The notes beneath the pieces are model-generated. The model saw nothing but the letters and a program-made list of their open reading frames with translations, searched no databases and was not told the DNA's origin. A stretch of DNA of 64,000 nt, taken from Microvelia longipes (lineage: Eukaryota > Arthropoda > Insecta > Hemiptera > Veliidae). Below are positions 34,166 through 46,035 of this stretch, in pieces. Each line of letters starts with the position of its first letter. The first letter of the stretch is position 1. The stretch is taken from contig JACMZG010001914.1 of the NCBI GenBank assembly GCA_018340805.1, positions 8,855,995-8,919,994 on the forward strand, given 5' to 3'. A program made the translations under genes and the position numbers.

Positions 34166-34862
34166 TAATTTAAGTTATCTTTAGTGCTTGTTTAGACAAT
34201 TAAAACAAAACAGTCACAAAATCGATTACGGGATACTTCGGAACTTTTCCTCACCACATAGGATTCCCTAAGCTTTGTACTGTAGTGACTACAGTACTGT
34301 ACAAGTACTGTACTGTGTCCCTACCCTGAAGTTTGTACTGAAATGATCTCCTACTTTTTTAGACAATTGTAAAAGTAATTATCATTACTTATTGCGTTGT
34401 AAGTTATGTACGCAGTGTCACTAACTCTTACTGTAAACGCTACTTTCTTCCTTATGGACTGGAAGTAGCAGCATATCATATAGGCCGAAAAAACTAAAAT
34501 TATCTCTTACATTTGTTAAAAGAGGAATCAAAACGGGGATGGAGTGATACTTTTGTCTGTAAAGCGATCCCGCGGCCTTCAAGTCAAGTTGCACCCATTG
34601 TCTGGAATTATATTCGCTATTGATGACTCAACCAATACAAAAAATTGGAAATAAACTAATCGAGTTAAAGTTTATTTTGAATTTACCTCTTCCTATTAAC
34701 AAAATCACTGAGTTTGATTTTAGTACCAAGCCGCTAATGTTAAAAACAAATTTATAAGCATAGAATATAATTTAATGATTCGACATATATAATTTTATGT
34801 AAACAACAGCTTCCGACTAATGCTTATAGAAATTTCGCTAATATAGTAGCAGTAGTTAAAGA
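34166..34862. other. intergenic stretch with an A end at 34222-34275
   Basis: 'atcgattacgggatacttcg', 'gaacttttcctcac' is the reverse-oriented outer end of family A. Short direct repeats of 'gtactgta' follow at 34275-34330. No gene. Confidence 0.4.
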
Positions 34863-35008
34863 GGTTGTATTTATCGCAATTTAATGAAGCAATTGAAGGA
34901 TTAGCTACCGTCAAAACTTGCTATTGGATATTAATATCCAACAACCACGAATATCCACAGAGATATTCATATCCAACCGTAAGTATTAACGGTAGCTGAT
35001 TCTTCAAC
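34863..35008. repeat. palindromic element P2 (diverged copy of P1)
   Basis: It shares 'ttgtattta.c.caa', 'gaagcaattgaagga.tagct' and 'ggtagctgattcttcaa' with P1. Its arms pair 'gctaccgt ... ggatat' with 'atatcc ... acggtagc'. The central 'ccatcatcagcagg' part is missing. 35060-35085 ('ggccgcgaaacggtc') has a Penelope-like phrase. Confidence 0.65.
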
Positions 35009-35094
35009 AGTGGCAGTACACCACATTCAAAACTACTACTACTATTACGACAAATCCCCTCGAAAAAGGCCGCGAAACGGTCAACAGACCTGGG

Positions 35095-35600
35095 TTAATA
35101 GAGAGGTCTAAGTGAATGAAGAGTTCTGGGTGAATGAAGAGGTCTGGAGGAATGAAGATTTCTGGGTGAATGAAGAGGTCTGGGTGAATAAAGAGGTCTG
35201 GGTAAAAGAAGAGTTCTGGGTGAATGAAGAGGTCTGAGTAAATGAAGAGTTCTGGGTGAATGAAGAGTTCTGGGTGAATGAAGAGGTCTAGGTGAATGAA
35301 GAGTTCTAGGTGAATGAAGAGTTCTGAGTAAATGAAGAGTTCTGGGTGAATGAAGAGGTCTAAGTAAATGAAGAGTTCTGGGTGAATGAAGAGTTCTGAG
35401 TAAATGAAGAGATCTAGGTGAATGAAGAGTTCTGAGTAAATGAAAAGGTCTGGGTGAATGATGATAGCTGAGTAAATGAAGGTTCTGGTGAATGAAATGA
35501 AGGGTCTGGGTGAATGAAGAGTTCTGGGTGAATGAAGAGGTCTGGGTGGATGAAGAGTTCTGGGTGGATGAAGGGTCTGGGAGAAAGAACAAGTCTGGGT
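35095..35600. repeat. 18-bp minisatellite
   Basis: About 27 copies of 'tgaatgaagagttctggg' with 'ggtctg', 'gtaaa' and 'gtgga' variants. Because the unit is six codons, the minus strand stays open for 165 codons (LHSPRT/LHLLRP repeats). This is a by-product of the repeat. Confidence 0.95.
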
Positions 35601-36249
35601 AAATGGACAGAATCTAATAATAGAGGAATCTAATCAGCTTACGATGATAAACTGACTATCAGGGAGTAATAATCTTGTATAGTGCATTCGCTCTTCTATA
35701 CATTGCATTTATACTTTCGGTCCTTGTAAAAAGTGATTGATCTAATATTTCGTTTTATTGAAGCAGATAAAGAATAGTTCACACTTCATTCTAAAGTTTC
35801 TATTTTTTTAATGGAGCTCCGTTAGTTTAATAGCTTAAATACTATCACACTTACATTCCAAGTACAGTAATACAGTAATCAAAGTTTCACATTCACTTTT
35901 TTATTTAGATGATTATCATCCCTCAGCATTCTTGCAGGGGGGATTATCATCATTCATCGTCGTGTTTTCCCAAAGCATAAATGGACATTACTTTAGTCTC
36001 GCTTCCTTCGACCTCAGGGCAGCAAATCTAAGGTGTTATACATTTGGGATGTGTTTCGTTCTTTCTCAAATTGTAAGCGGAACAATAATTGACTACCATT
36101 GAAATTTTGAGCATCGCGCATTTTGACTAACATAATCATTTTGATTATGTTATAATCAAAATTAACTTAAATACTTTGCTAAAATTGAAAAAAATTATGA
36201 TGCAATCATGTAATTTATAAATAAAATAAAGTTATTATAATTATTTATG
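35601..36249. other. intergenic stretch, no gene recognised
   Basis: A+T-rich. 35905-35960 contains 'gattatcatc' twice around 'gcaggggg'. Nothing else can be supported. Confidence 0.3.
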
Positions 36250-36414
36250 CTTGAAAGTTGAATCTTGGTTCGAATGAATCTTTAAGTCTAATTGTGGTAT
36301 CCGGAAAATAATTTGGTCATGACATCATTAGCGTGAACAAATAACCCAGCAAAAATTTAGAAAATTCATAAAGCCTGGAAAACTTTGTTTATCTGTTTGA
36401 GATTTTGCCCTCAT

Positions 36415-37358
36415 GTAGTCCTAAATAATCCTAAAAGTCCTAAAATCATGTAGTCCTAAATGTAGTCCTAAATAATCCTAAAAGTCCTAAAATTATGTAG
36501 TCCTAAATGTAGACCTGAATAATCCTAAAATTCCTAAAATCATTTAGTCCTAAATGTAGTCCTAAAATATCCTAAAAGTCCTAAAATCATGTGGTCCTAA
36601 ATGTAGTCTTTAATAATCCTAAAATTCCTAAAATCATTTAGTCCTAAATGTAGTCCTAAATAATTCTAAAAGGTCCTAAAATCATGGTCCTAAATGTAGT
36701 CTAAATAATCCTAAAAGTCCTAAAATCATGTAGTCCTAAATAATCCCAAAAGTCCTAAAATCATGTAGTCCTAAATAATCCTAAAAGTCCTAAAATCATG
36801 TAGTCCTAAATAATCCTAAAAGTCCTAAAATCATGTGGTCCTAAATGTAGTCCTAAATAATCCTAAAAGTCCTAAAATCATGTAGTCCTAAATAATCCTA
36901 AAAGTCCTAAAATCATGTAGTCCTAAATAATCCTAAAAGTCCTAAAATCATGTGGTCCTAAATGTAGTCCTAAATAATCCTAAAAGTCCTAAAATCATGT
37001 AGTCCTAAATAAAAGGTCCTAAAATCATGTAGTCCTAAATAATCCTAAAAGTCCTAAAATCATGTGGTCCTAAATGTAGTCCTAAAAAAAAGTCCTAAAT
37101 GTAGTCCTAAATATCCTAAAAGTCCTAAAATCAAGTCCTTCCTAAAAAATGTAGTCCTAATAATCCTAAAAGTCCTAAAATCAGTGGTCCTAAATGTAGT
37201 CCTAAATAATCCTAAAAGTCCTAAATCATGTAGTCCTAAAAATCCTAAAAGTTCTAAATAATCCTAAAAGTCCTAAAATCATGTAGTCCTAAATAATCCT
37301 AAAAGTTCTAAAATCATGTATCCTAAATAATCCTAAAAAATCATGTAGTCCTAAATAA
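36415..37358 (+). repeat. minisatellite of 'atgtagtcctaaataatcct' units
   Basis: Units of about 35 bp (plus a 15-bp short form 'atgtagtcctaaatg') are built from a shorter 'cctaaaa(g/t)t' motif, in about 30 copies. It begins at 'ccctcatgtagtcctaa', the spot where other A copies read 'cgcatgtgattatgtatgag', so it likely grew from that site. Frames within it are artefacts. Confidence 0.9.
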
Positions 37359-37706
37359 AAGCAACATGTGTGCCTAATTTCATAAAATTATCATTGTAAG
37401 TCAATTTTAATCGAATGACTGGTATACGTTTTAACGGAATTGTGAAAAATTGAAAAATAATTGCTACGTACATACAGCGTATTTAATAGGCGTATCCTAT
37501 TGGATACGCATTAAATACCATAAGGTTCTTGCACCGTATTTGTTTAGTCGATCGAGTAGTGAAATCACGTGATAATTGATCCCGCCAAAACATCGCGTCT
37601 TTTACAGTAAATGTTAACTTTTGGTAATAAGAAAATTTAAAACAAAAATAAATTTAATTAAATTGTGATTTCTTTGCATAATAATAAAGTTGCCCTAAAA
37701 GAATAA

Positions 37707-37975
37707 TATTCCAAAAGTTATTTGATCAAAAACGGTAATATAGAAGTGAAATAAAAGTTCGACGAGAAGGTTATCCGTTAAATACGATCGTCTATAAAGG
37801 TACATACAGCGTATGGGGGTATATATCTAAATGGGGGATCCATTTAGATTTCATTTCTCTAGTTCTAGCGTATGCGATCGGATCCCCTCCGCATGGTTCA
37901 TACATCTAATATTACCGTATTGAGAGATTGTATCCAATACGATCCGCTGATCTAGAAGAGTGTGTGAACGTACTA
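37707..37975 (+). repeat. family B repeat, copy B2
   Basis: Same landmarks as B1 (3440-3628), with an extra 70 bp of 'aaataaaagttcgacgagaa ... tataaaggtac' and a small inserted 'gggggatccatttagatttc'. Upstream 'tacatacagcgtat' (37472) repeats its start, so a second partial B may precede it. Confidence 0.65.
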
Positions 37976-38235
37976 AATGAAATTGTTTTGCAATTTGATA
38001 AAAGTGTATCTCTTTTCATTATAAATATATACAATGTTTGGCTTTAATACGGCAAGTATATCTATGGTTTTTGTTGCATCATAAAAGTTAAGCAGCGTCG
38101 AGTGAGGTCAGTGCCTGTTAGGTGACCGCATTGAATAAAATTAATGTATTTACTATTTGAGAATAAGCGAAGCGAGTCCAAGCGTAGCGAATCAGATGTG
38201 GTGAGGAAAAGTTCCGAGGTACCCCGAACCGATTT

Positions 38236-38644
38236 TTTATAATAAATGTATTTTTTTTAAAAGAATTGTTTCTTGGAAAATAAATCATCTCAATATCACG
38301 ACTTGACTATTATTTTTATTTACATTCTTATAGAAATGTCGAAGGTGATCACCTGTTGCACTACCTGTCTGCAAACATAAAATTAAGAATTATAATAAAC
38401 TATCACATGATACTGACAGTAAAATAACACTTATTGGTCATATTGCTAGCTTGTTATTTATTTAATACTAATATCCATGCAGACTTACATAGAAGAAAGT
38501 TGACTATTTACTCCATTATCCATTGCACTTTTAACGAATTACAATGGGATTAAAATAAGTAAATAAGAGCCATGGATGTAGGGGGAGGGGAATAGCTAAA
38601 AGGGGGAACCTACAGAAGACACATACGCACACACAAACACACAC

Positions 38645-38698
<54 letters not shown>

Positions 38699-38706
38699 TA
38701 TAATTA

Positions 38707-38777
<71 letters not shown>

Positions 38778-39740
38778 TATAAATAATTATAATCTTTACC
38801 CCTTTTCCCACAAGGTGAAAAGGCGCAATTTCGAAGATGTAATAGTGAAACTACCAAATTACACACTAGCGCTCCTGTTATTTGGCTACAGAACTATCTT
38901 TTTCTTGGTCTATATTTTTTGGTTTGTACGTTTATGGAATTCTCTTAAAAACATGATTTAGGCCTTATAGAATTTGTTAAACTTGATTTAGAAATTATGT
39001 CCTACGAGAGAAAGATTTCCTTAAATTTGGCGGGAATCCAATAAGGCGTTTTATAATTAAAATTATAATTTAAAACTTTTTAATAAAATAAAGATTTAAA
39101 AAAATGTGTTACGAATCATTTTTAGTAATAGTTTGGTAAACTCTGATTCCAACAAAATGGAATCACAACACTTATTTAGGATTCCTCAGTGATATCCACA
39201 TACCTGTGGATAACACAGTTTTAGTGTTATTTATGTTTTAACATTCAAGCGCGGAGGTGTTTGCTTCATATTGCTTAACAATCCATTTTGTTGCTTGTTG
39301 GCGGTTCGTGCTTCATAACGTGAGCATTACTCCTTATTACTCAATTTATTCTGGACTTTTTTTTTAGAGAAAATTAATTTCATTGGTTATAATATAAAAT
39401 TATGTTTGTCCTTCCAAAATCAGCATTACACACAATAATTCGCACTGTTAAAAGTTCATTTTAGCTCGTACGTTAATTTCAGTGCATTCTCTTCAAATAT
39501 AAAAAAAAATACGGCGGTAGATCCGCTAAATTTAATTATATCGACAAGCGCAAAAATCATTTGTATTATAAATATATTTTCCGAAAATGTTTTTGAAAAT
39601 TCAAAATGGCCGCAATTGTAACACCATTATGCTGAGTGAAGCTGGTCTATATGAAGTTGACTAGGCACACTGTGAACTAGTCGCAGACACGAGCTAGCGC
39701 GGTAAGTTTAGGTAAAGTCTGGTTGGGCTAGATGAACAAA
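38236..39740. other. intergenic stretch with long (AT)n at 38648-38773
   Basis: (CA)n at 38620-38647 runs into two AT tracts separated by 'aaattataattataatta', again a CA-to-TA transition as in family H. No gene is seen from 38800 to 39740. Confidence 0.4.
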
Positions 39741-40867
39741 AGTCTAGGAGCCGCACTTGAAAAAATTTGACTTATTTGGAACTACTTCAAACCAATTTTT
39801 TTTTAAATATACCTTAAATTATGAAGAAAAACATAGTTTGCTTATCCAGAGTGGAGCCCTTCATATGATTGCGCATGCTCAATGTCTAAATTGGATGACT
39901 ACAACCAAATTTATGGCTTTTTTTAAAACACCAAAAAAATGCTTAATTATGTGCATTTTTTGGCCATTTCACAAACATCATAACTTGCACAATTACTTAC
40001 AAGAGTATTTGTACATTTTTTTTCATTTTTTCATTAAGTACATCATATAAAAGAACACCCTGTATAATATTAGAATGAAAAAACTTATACTTTAGATAAT
40101 ACATAAAAACGAAACATATATTTAAACATGTTCTTTTGGCGGGAAAACGGCCTCGACTGCTTGTGTGACGTCAGACGTAAGAATACCGCCGTGTAGTACA
40201 ATATTCACTAGAGCAACACTCATAAGAGTTTATTCTATACTGTCAACAAGATGATACTGACAGCTGTAGTCATCACGTTCCTTAAAGATTGTATTATTAT
40301 GTTCTGTTTCAGTCTTCTTTACATTCTGTTGATTTACATTCTGTTTGACTATATTTTAAACTAAAACTCCCATCTACTCCTTAAACGACCCAACCTTTAG
40401 AACATTCCGTTTTCACCCCACTCTCTCACCCATTCACCCTCTCCTCTATTTGACTATCCTATTTTGACTATTTAAAACTAAAATATTTGTTTACAGCTTG
40501 ATATATTTTTTTAACACATTTAATCATTTTATGAGCAAAATTTTTTTTTTTGGAAAAATGCAAATACTCTATTGTAGTTATCCGATTTTGACAGAAAAAC
40601 ACTCGTTTTATAGGAACTTTTATCATCTTTAAAAAAAATGCTCTTCATATTCTGCAGATCTTCATATCCTACAGGGAACAACTTATAGCAAAAAAACTGA
40701 AATTTGTGCGTTTTTAAAAAAATTTAAGCATGCGCAATCATATAAGAAAAGCTCCACTCTGGGTAGGCAGACTATGATTTTCCTTCATAAATTAAAGTAA
40801 ATTTTCAGAAAAATTGAGTTGAAGTAGTACAAAATGAGTCACATTTTTTAGGCCTGGCTCTTGGACT
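39741..40867. mobile_element. family L element with terminal inverted repeats of about 140 bp
   Basis: Left arm 39741-39879 (AGTCTAGGAGCCGCACTTG ... 'gattgcgcatgct') pairs with right arm 40727-40867, inverted AGTCCAAGAGCCAGGCCTA. The arms are clearly homologous but diverged. The middle 850 bp is A+T-rich with no transposase. Single arms occur at 6124-6256 and 20540-20600. No target duplication was identified; class unknown. Confidence 0.7.
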
Positions 40868-41618
40868 ATAAGGAAACTGAGAACTAGCCATGTACAGATG
40901 GTGTGCTTCCTAGATGATTGAGAGTATACGAACTCTGCGGTGGATTAGTTAAGAGATTTGAGTAAAGGGAAAACTCTAGTTTTTCTAGAGGAAAACTCGG
41001 GTTTATGCATAGAAAAAAAAATAATTAAAAAATCGGGTACAGGGTACCTCGGAACTTTTCCTCATCTCATCGGATTAGCTACGCTCATCCTCCCTGCTTC
41101 AGACTCGCCTCGCTCGTCCTCAGAAATACAGTTCGCCAAATTTATACTCCAACATGCCTTCGGACTCGCTTAACTTGTCTTCAAATAGTAAATGCATCCG
41201 TATCATTCTCAGCAGTCACCCATACAGCACTGACCACGCTCAATGCTACACAAACACAAACGTACCCAAGCCATTTAATAAAAATTGAACTAATTCAGAT
41301 AATGAGATGAAACTAGGCATATTAGGTTAGTCTCATACATAGTCATATGCGTGCCAAATCTTAATCTGATCGCATCATTTTTCCGCGTTTTACGATCTAT
41401 CGAAATTTTTGCTCGCATTATTGCGGGTTAGTGACGTCATAAGTTTTATGATTTATCGAAATTTTTGCTCAGTCATTATTGCGGATTAATGATGTCATAA
41501 AACATATTTTCTGAATAGCATGACTACAGCGGTAGATTAATTTTCTACAAAACTCTCTGGCATAAATACATTCGGTGCTGGCATAAATACACTGGGACAC
41601 ATACACATACAAACAGAC

Positions 41619-41747
41619 TGTAATATATTTGACAATCGAGTCAAAACTAACAAATTAATATATAGTTAAATAATGTATGATATAAAATAATACAGAGTTA
41701 TGTTCGTGTTAAATAGTCGTGAGTACATTTGTTCGTAATACATTTCA
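41619..41747 (+). repeat. Gypsy 5' LTR
   Basis: 129 bp, TGTAATATATTTG ... CATTTCA. It differs from the 3' LTR by single-base indels and a G/T change, implying a fairly recent insertion. Confidence 0.92.
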
Positions 41748-41861
41748 TCTGGCGCAGTCCGGTGTCGAACAAGGTCGTAAGTTATTGTAAATAGTTTTGT
41801 TTATAATTTTAAATTGTTTATTCTGTCAAAAGAAAATTTAATAAAAAGGATTAATTAGATT

Positions 41862-42330
41862 ATGCCTAGGAAAAGTAAAAGGAGAGAATTTAACTCAGCT
41901 AGCTCTGACGAAGAGCCTGAGCCTAAACCAATGCCTTGCCGTTCTGATGACAAGAAGTCATCGTTACAAGAGCGAATGAGCAAGTTCCGTTTTCCTCCTT
42001 ACGATCCAAGTGAGGAAGAGTGGGAATACTACATGATGCGGTTCGAGAACGAGTTAGCAATACATGGCTTTCTGTCTGAATCAGTAACTGAGAGTGTCCC
42101 GAGACAATTGCTATTAGCTAGAGTTGGTCCAAGGGGTTTAAGATAGTATTGATTCATTTTCGCCCCAAGTCAATAAAATGATATTCGTTATAGTGACATC
42201 AAACAAGTGTTAAATAAATACCATACAAAAAGCTATTGTGTGCTAGCTGAGAGAATGTCATTTGCGGCATGTAAACGTGATGAGAATGAATCCATTACTC
42301 AATTCTTATCGTCATTTGGCAAAACCATCA
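41862..42330 (+). pseudogene. Gypsy gag fragment (frameshifted)
   Basis: It opens with a basic, then acidic start (MPRKSKRREFNSASSDEEPE) and the FRFPPYDPSEEEWEYYMMRFE motif. This is the beginning of the capsid domain of insect Gypsy gag proteins. After a frameshift near 42140 it continues as VLNKYHTKSYCVLAERMSF, then ESITQFLSSF. It lacks the rest of capsid and the nucleocapsid. In an intact element gag forms the virus-like particle. Confidence 0.8.
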
Positions 42331-42400
42331 TGGTCGATGGTTGGCCAAATAGGAAGGGTATACAAGAAGCAGGACTAGAACCTACTACAATAAGCAGACG

Positions 42401-43379
42401 AACTTTCAATAGAGAATGGAGTAATGCTATGGCAAGGAAGAATAGTGGTTCCCACGTCTCTACGGAAAAGTATACTGGAAATTCATGCTGGTCATCCAGG
42501 TATTGTTGCTATGAAATCGATTGCTAAGTTTCAGGTTGGTGGCCAAATTTAAATGAGCATATTGAATCATTTGTTAAAGAATGCGTAAAGTGCCAGCAAG
42601 GCCGGCCTAAGGAAGCTGACGCTCCTTTGTATTCATGGTCTATACCGACCGAACCATGGTCCAGATTGCATATAGATTATGCGGGCCCGGTAGAAGGGTA
42701 CAATTGGTTAATTGTCATAGACCATACAGCAAATGGTTGGAGGTATTTCCAACGAAATCAACTACTACTGAGAAAACTATAAAACTTCTGAGAACTCTTT
42801 TTGGACAGTTTGGGTTACCAAGGACTATCGTCTCTGACAATGGTCCTCAATTCACAAGCGGAGATTTTTCTGACTTTTGTAAGAAAAATAATATTAATCA
42901 CATCAGGGTTACTCCATATCACCCTAAGTCAAATGGGTTGGCGGAGAGAGCAGTGAGGACTTTCAAAGAAATTTGCAGCATCAGGACCTGGAGACAAGAA
43001 CAAAAGATTAGCACAAGTACTTATGGCGTATAGAAATGGAATTCAGAGCAGCACAGGTAGAAGCCCATCCGAGTTATTGTTAGGAAGAAGGTTGAGAACA
43101 TGTTTAGATTTGTTAAGACCAAACGTAGAATCAGAAATAGATCGGTCCTTGGTAAAGCAGAAACTAGTCCACGATCGGCATGCAAAAGAAAGATGTTTTG
43201 ATGTAGGAGATTTAGTTTGGGTTTTGAATCCAGGAGGAAAAGGGTACGTTGCAGGACGAGTCGTTGAATGTACAGGACCTTTATCGTACCGTAGAAGTAG
43301 AAGGTCGAGAGAAAAGATGTCATGCAGATCAAATGAAGACAAGAAGACCCCTAGCCAAAGGCTTGGAGAGGGGGAGAAG
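42401..43379 (+). pseudogene. Gypsy integrase remnant (broken in three frames)
   Basis: The HHCC zinc-binding part is visible (VVPTSLRKSILEIHAGHPG, later KECVKCQQGRPKEAD), with a frameshift between. The core shows HIDYAGP, SDNGPQF and NGLAERAVRTFK, so all three acidic residues of the D,D-35-E triad remain, though in different frames. The C-terminal part holds LMAYRNGIQSSTGRSPSELL and a GPLSYR (GPY/F) module. Frameshifts lie near 42530, 42720 and 43000. Integrase would insert the cDNA; this copy is dead. Confidence 0.88.
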
Positions 43380-43507
43380 TGTAATATATTGACAATCGTG
43401 TCAAAACTAACAAATTAATATATAGTTAAATAATGTATGATATAAAAATAATACAGAGTTATGTTCGTGTAAATAGTCGTGAGTACATTTGTTCGTAATA
43501 CATTTCA
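43380..43507 (+). repeat. Gypsy 3' LTR
   Basis: 128 bp, directly after the purine tract and followed by the second CAGAC. Confidence 0.92.
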
Positions 43508-43640
43508 CAGACCACTTTGCTAAAACCCTCAGAGGTCTTATAAAACGCCTGAAACTAATAATTCCGGTTTTATCCCGTTTCGGATTTTTATGCAAACACA
43601 ATACATTCCTATATACCTATGTTATAAATGAGGAAAAGTA

Positions 43641-44403
43641 AAAATGAAGTATGGTGATAAAGCTAACGACTATATCCTTTTTTACGGACCACCCGTTAAA
43701 ACTATATTTTTTTTTAGTTAAAAAAGAAATATTTAAAATTAACTATGTCAAGGTGTTTTGTATGTGGCTTCTCTTTATCTATTCAAAACAACCTTTTATA
43801 AAAAAATATTCTGCATTTTTTTAAGAAATACTATTTCAATTGAAAATAAAAAGATACAGACAAATTTGACAAAATATGATTTTGCAACTCTGAAAGATTT
43901 GTTTACACGACTATTTTAGGATCTGTCCTTAATTCCGATACATATCAGGTGGACTATTCATACGGAATAAATGCGGATTGCAGAAGTCGTTTGTCTGTTG
44001 AAGGGGTTATGACCAGGAGTTTTGAACTATTGCGTAGCTCTCAACATCGAGTTGTGATATTTACCATTAAAATATATTTTACATAAAACTAAATCGGTTC
44101 ATCCAAGCGACAAGTTTAACTTATGAAAATATTGTGCAAAATAATAATATGGGTAAAAATATTTTGCAAAAAAATAGATAAACTGTGAAAATATTAAGTT
44201 TATAAATTTATTCCCTGGGGCCCTAGAATAAAAGAAAACAAGAGTTATTTACCCTCTTGGCCACTACGCAGCGTCGGCTCTGGAGGCGGCTTCGCCGCCC
44301 CCGTGTCTTTCTGTGGCCGCTTCGTGGCTACATGGTTGTCGTCGGATATCGTTAATCGGATATATTAATATGGCAGTTTGTCATATTAATACTTTATATA
44401 AGG
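43641..44403. other. intergenic stretch with G+C-rich triloop hairpins at 44285-44328
   Basis: GGCGGC-TTC-GCCGCC (44285-44299) and GCCGC-TTC-GTGGC (44316-44328) stand out in A+T-rich DNA. No gene is seen. Confidence 0.4.
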
Positions 44404-45979
44404 GGCATAATCATGGGCGTCCGCAGGGGGGTCAAACGGGTCATTTGACCCCCTCTGGAAAATCATAAAAGTTAGATTGACCCGCACTGCAAATTATTAA
44501 AAATTTAATAGTTATTTTTCTTTATTTTATTTCTCTACGCTTGAACCCGTAGGGTAATTTTAGTGTTCGTACTCTTCTAAATGCAACTCTACTAAGAACC
44601 CCTAAAGTTTAGGGGGAAGATCTCGGTACTTCTACCAGAGACTATTAGAGACGAACCACCTCATGGGATTTTTTTTGTCTAGTTTAAAGGCGATATTTGT
44701 ACCTCGGCACCAGGATGCAGCACAGTCGTTTTGGAGTAGTTGCGTACTTCTTCGATGGATTGCGCCACTGACTCATACTCCGTACACACACAAGCAAACT
44801 ACACACCTCACACTGAGATATCTTCTGAAATGGTCAACAACCCTTGGTTCCATCCCTTATCTGCCATACTTCTCTGGTTAACATCTTATACCCCTAATTC
44901 TTAATCCCCTTACCTATGTCTATTGTAATTCATTTATTATTGCATATTGGTTTTTACCAATTTTTTAAGGATGGGAATTTTATCTATAATACCTTCCCAC
45001 AAATATTATTGTAAAAATATAAGATAAGAAGTGTTAGATCTAATCTTTTTAACTTATATCTCTAATTTTAATACTTTCAATAATAACTTGCATTTCTTTT
45101 AACCCTCTAACAGTTTTTAATCATAATTTCCTTACCTGTTTTTTACTAGGTTAATATTATTTGCTAAGTTATGTTAAATAATAGATTTTCATCAAAAATA
45201 TGTTGACACTAATATTTTTATTACAGACAAAAATCTGGTAATTATATATTATTATATCCAACAAAAAACTTAGGCCTTCATTAGCTTTTCACTACAAGAT
45301 TGTATTTAAAAATAGGTCAACTGTTGCTGATGGTAATAAATGCATGCAAATTCCCTATTTATATCCTTTGTGACGTTTAATTTTAAGATAATTTTTTAAC
45401 TTTGATATCTAATATCAAAGGTGTTATCAGGGGTTTCATTGCTTAAAATTGTTAGTATTTCACAACCTTGAAAACGTTTCAAGTGGACTGCGAAACACTT
45501 TCAGGTGGATAAATGAAATCAAATAAAATTTTTCAGACATTAGGTAAAATTTAGACTTGATAGGAACCCTCTTTGCATTCACCCTATTAAAAATTCATAT
45601 TTAACCAATTACTTACTGCTTAAGTTAAGCAGATTTCATTTCTTTGAAACAGTAATAAAAATAATTAATTATCAAATTTAAAACATCGCGCTTTATTTCT
45701 AAGAATTTACGAAAAATATACATACTTTCCCGGTTTACATTAATTATTATAGGTCAGAGTAGGAAAATGGAGTTTAAAAAATGAAAATGAATGCAGAATA
45801 TTAGAGAACTTATTTGAATAAGTTAATTAAGCAGAAACATATTTGAAAAACACGCTTAACAGTCTAGCAGCGATTGGTTGTTTTGCAAAAAAATCAATAT
45901 AGTTCACATTTTATTTTGGGAATCTGTTTGGACATGTTTAGGGATAACCCAAAGAAAAGCCCCTTAAATTTGCTGTGAT

Positions 45980-46035
45980 CATAGTGGACCAAAACGTATC
46001 CCCTTTTTCATATTTTCGTTAATATCTTGGTAGAA
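45980..46035 (+). repeat. family Q fragment
   Basis: 'agtggaccaaaacgtatccc' and 'ttttcgttaatatcttgg' are the reverse of 5935-5995. Short, so only the shared text is certain. Confidence 0.5.

Larger units (their letters stand above)
36250..38235 (+). mobile_element. family A-type element (A11) with internal minisatellite and B insertion
   Basis: 36290-36415 has the A blocks 'attgtggtatccggaaaata', 'gacatcattagcgtg.acaa'. The minisatellite follows, then A again at 37363-37470 ('atgtgtgcctaatttcat', 'atcgaatgactggtatacgtt'). Family B sequence is inserted (about 37468-37978). A resumes ('ttttgcaatttgataaaagtg') and ends 'gaggaaaagttccgaggtac' at about 38218. The pieces stay in the order of an intact copy. 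Confidence 0.65.
41619..43507 (+). mobile_element. Gypsy (Metaviridae-type) LTR retrotransposon, internally deleted
   Basis: Two LTRs of about 128 bp (41619-41747 and 43380-43507) start TG and end CA. CAGAC is duplicated at 41614-41618 and 43508-43512. A TGGCGCAGTCCGG primer-binding site begins 2 bp after the 5' LTR (41750). A purine tract 'ttggagagggggagaag' precedes the 3' LTR. The interior is only 1.6 kb: a gag part, then a jump (about 42330-42400) to integrase. Protease, reverse transcriptase and RNase H are gone, so it cannot move by itself. The LTRs differ at only a few positions. Confidence 0.92.
41032..43640 (-). mobile_element. family A element (A12), split by a Gypsy element
   Basis: 41032-41618 holds the ATCGGGTACAGGGTACCTCG end and the central blocks. 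43513-43640 resumes with 'cactttgctaaaaccctcag' and closes with the stem-loop 'cctatatacctatgttataaatgagg'. With the Gypsy element and one CAGAC removed, the join reads 'aaacagaccactttgct', as in other A copies. Confidence 0.8.

Noticed and set aside
35095..35592. 165-codon frame rich in LHSPRT repeats
   Set aside because: It is the reading of an 18-bp minisatellite (six codons). No other coding evidence.
36415..37358. Lysine/proline-rich frame at 37064-37261
   Set aside because: It comes from the 'gtcctaaa' minisatellite.
43021..43342. Two minus-strand frames of about 100 codons
   Set aside because: They are antisense to the Gypsy integrase C-terminus, which has clear homology on the plus strand.
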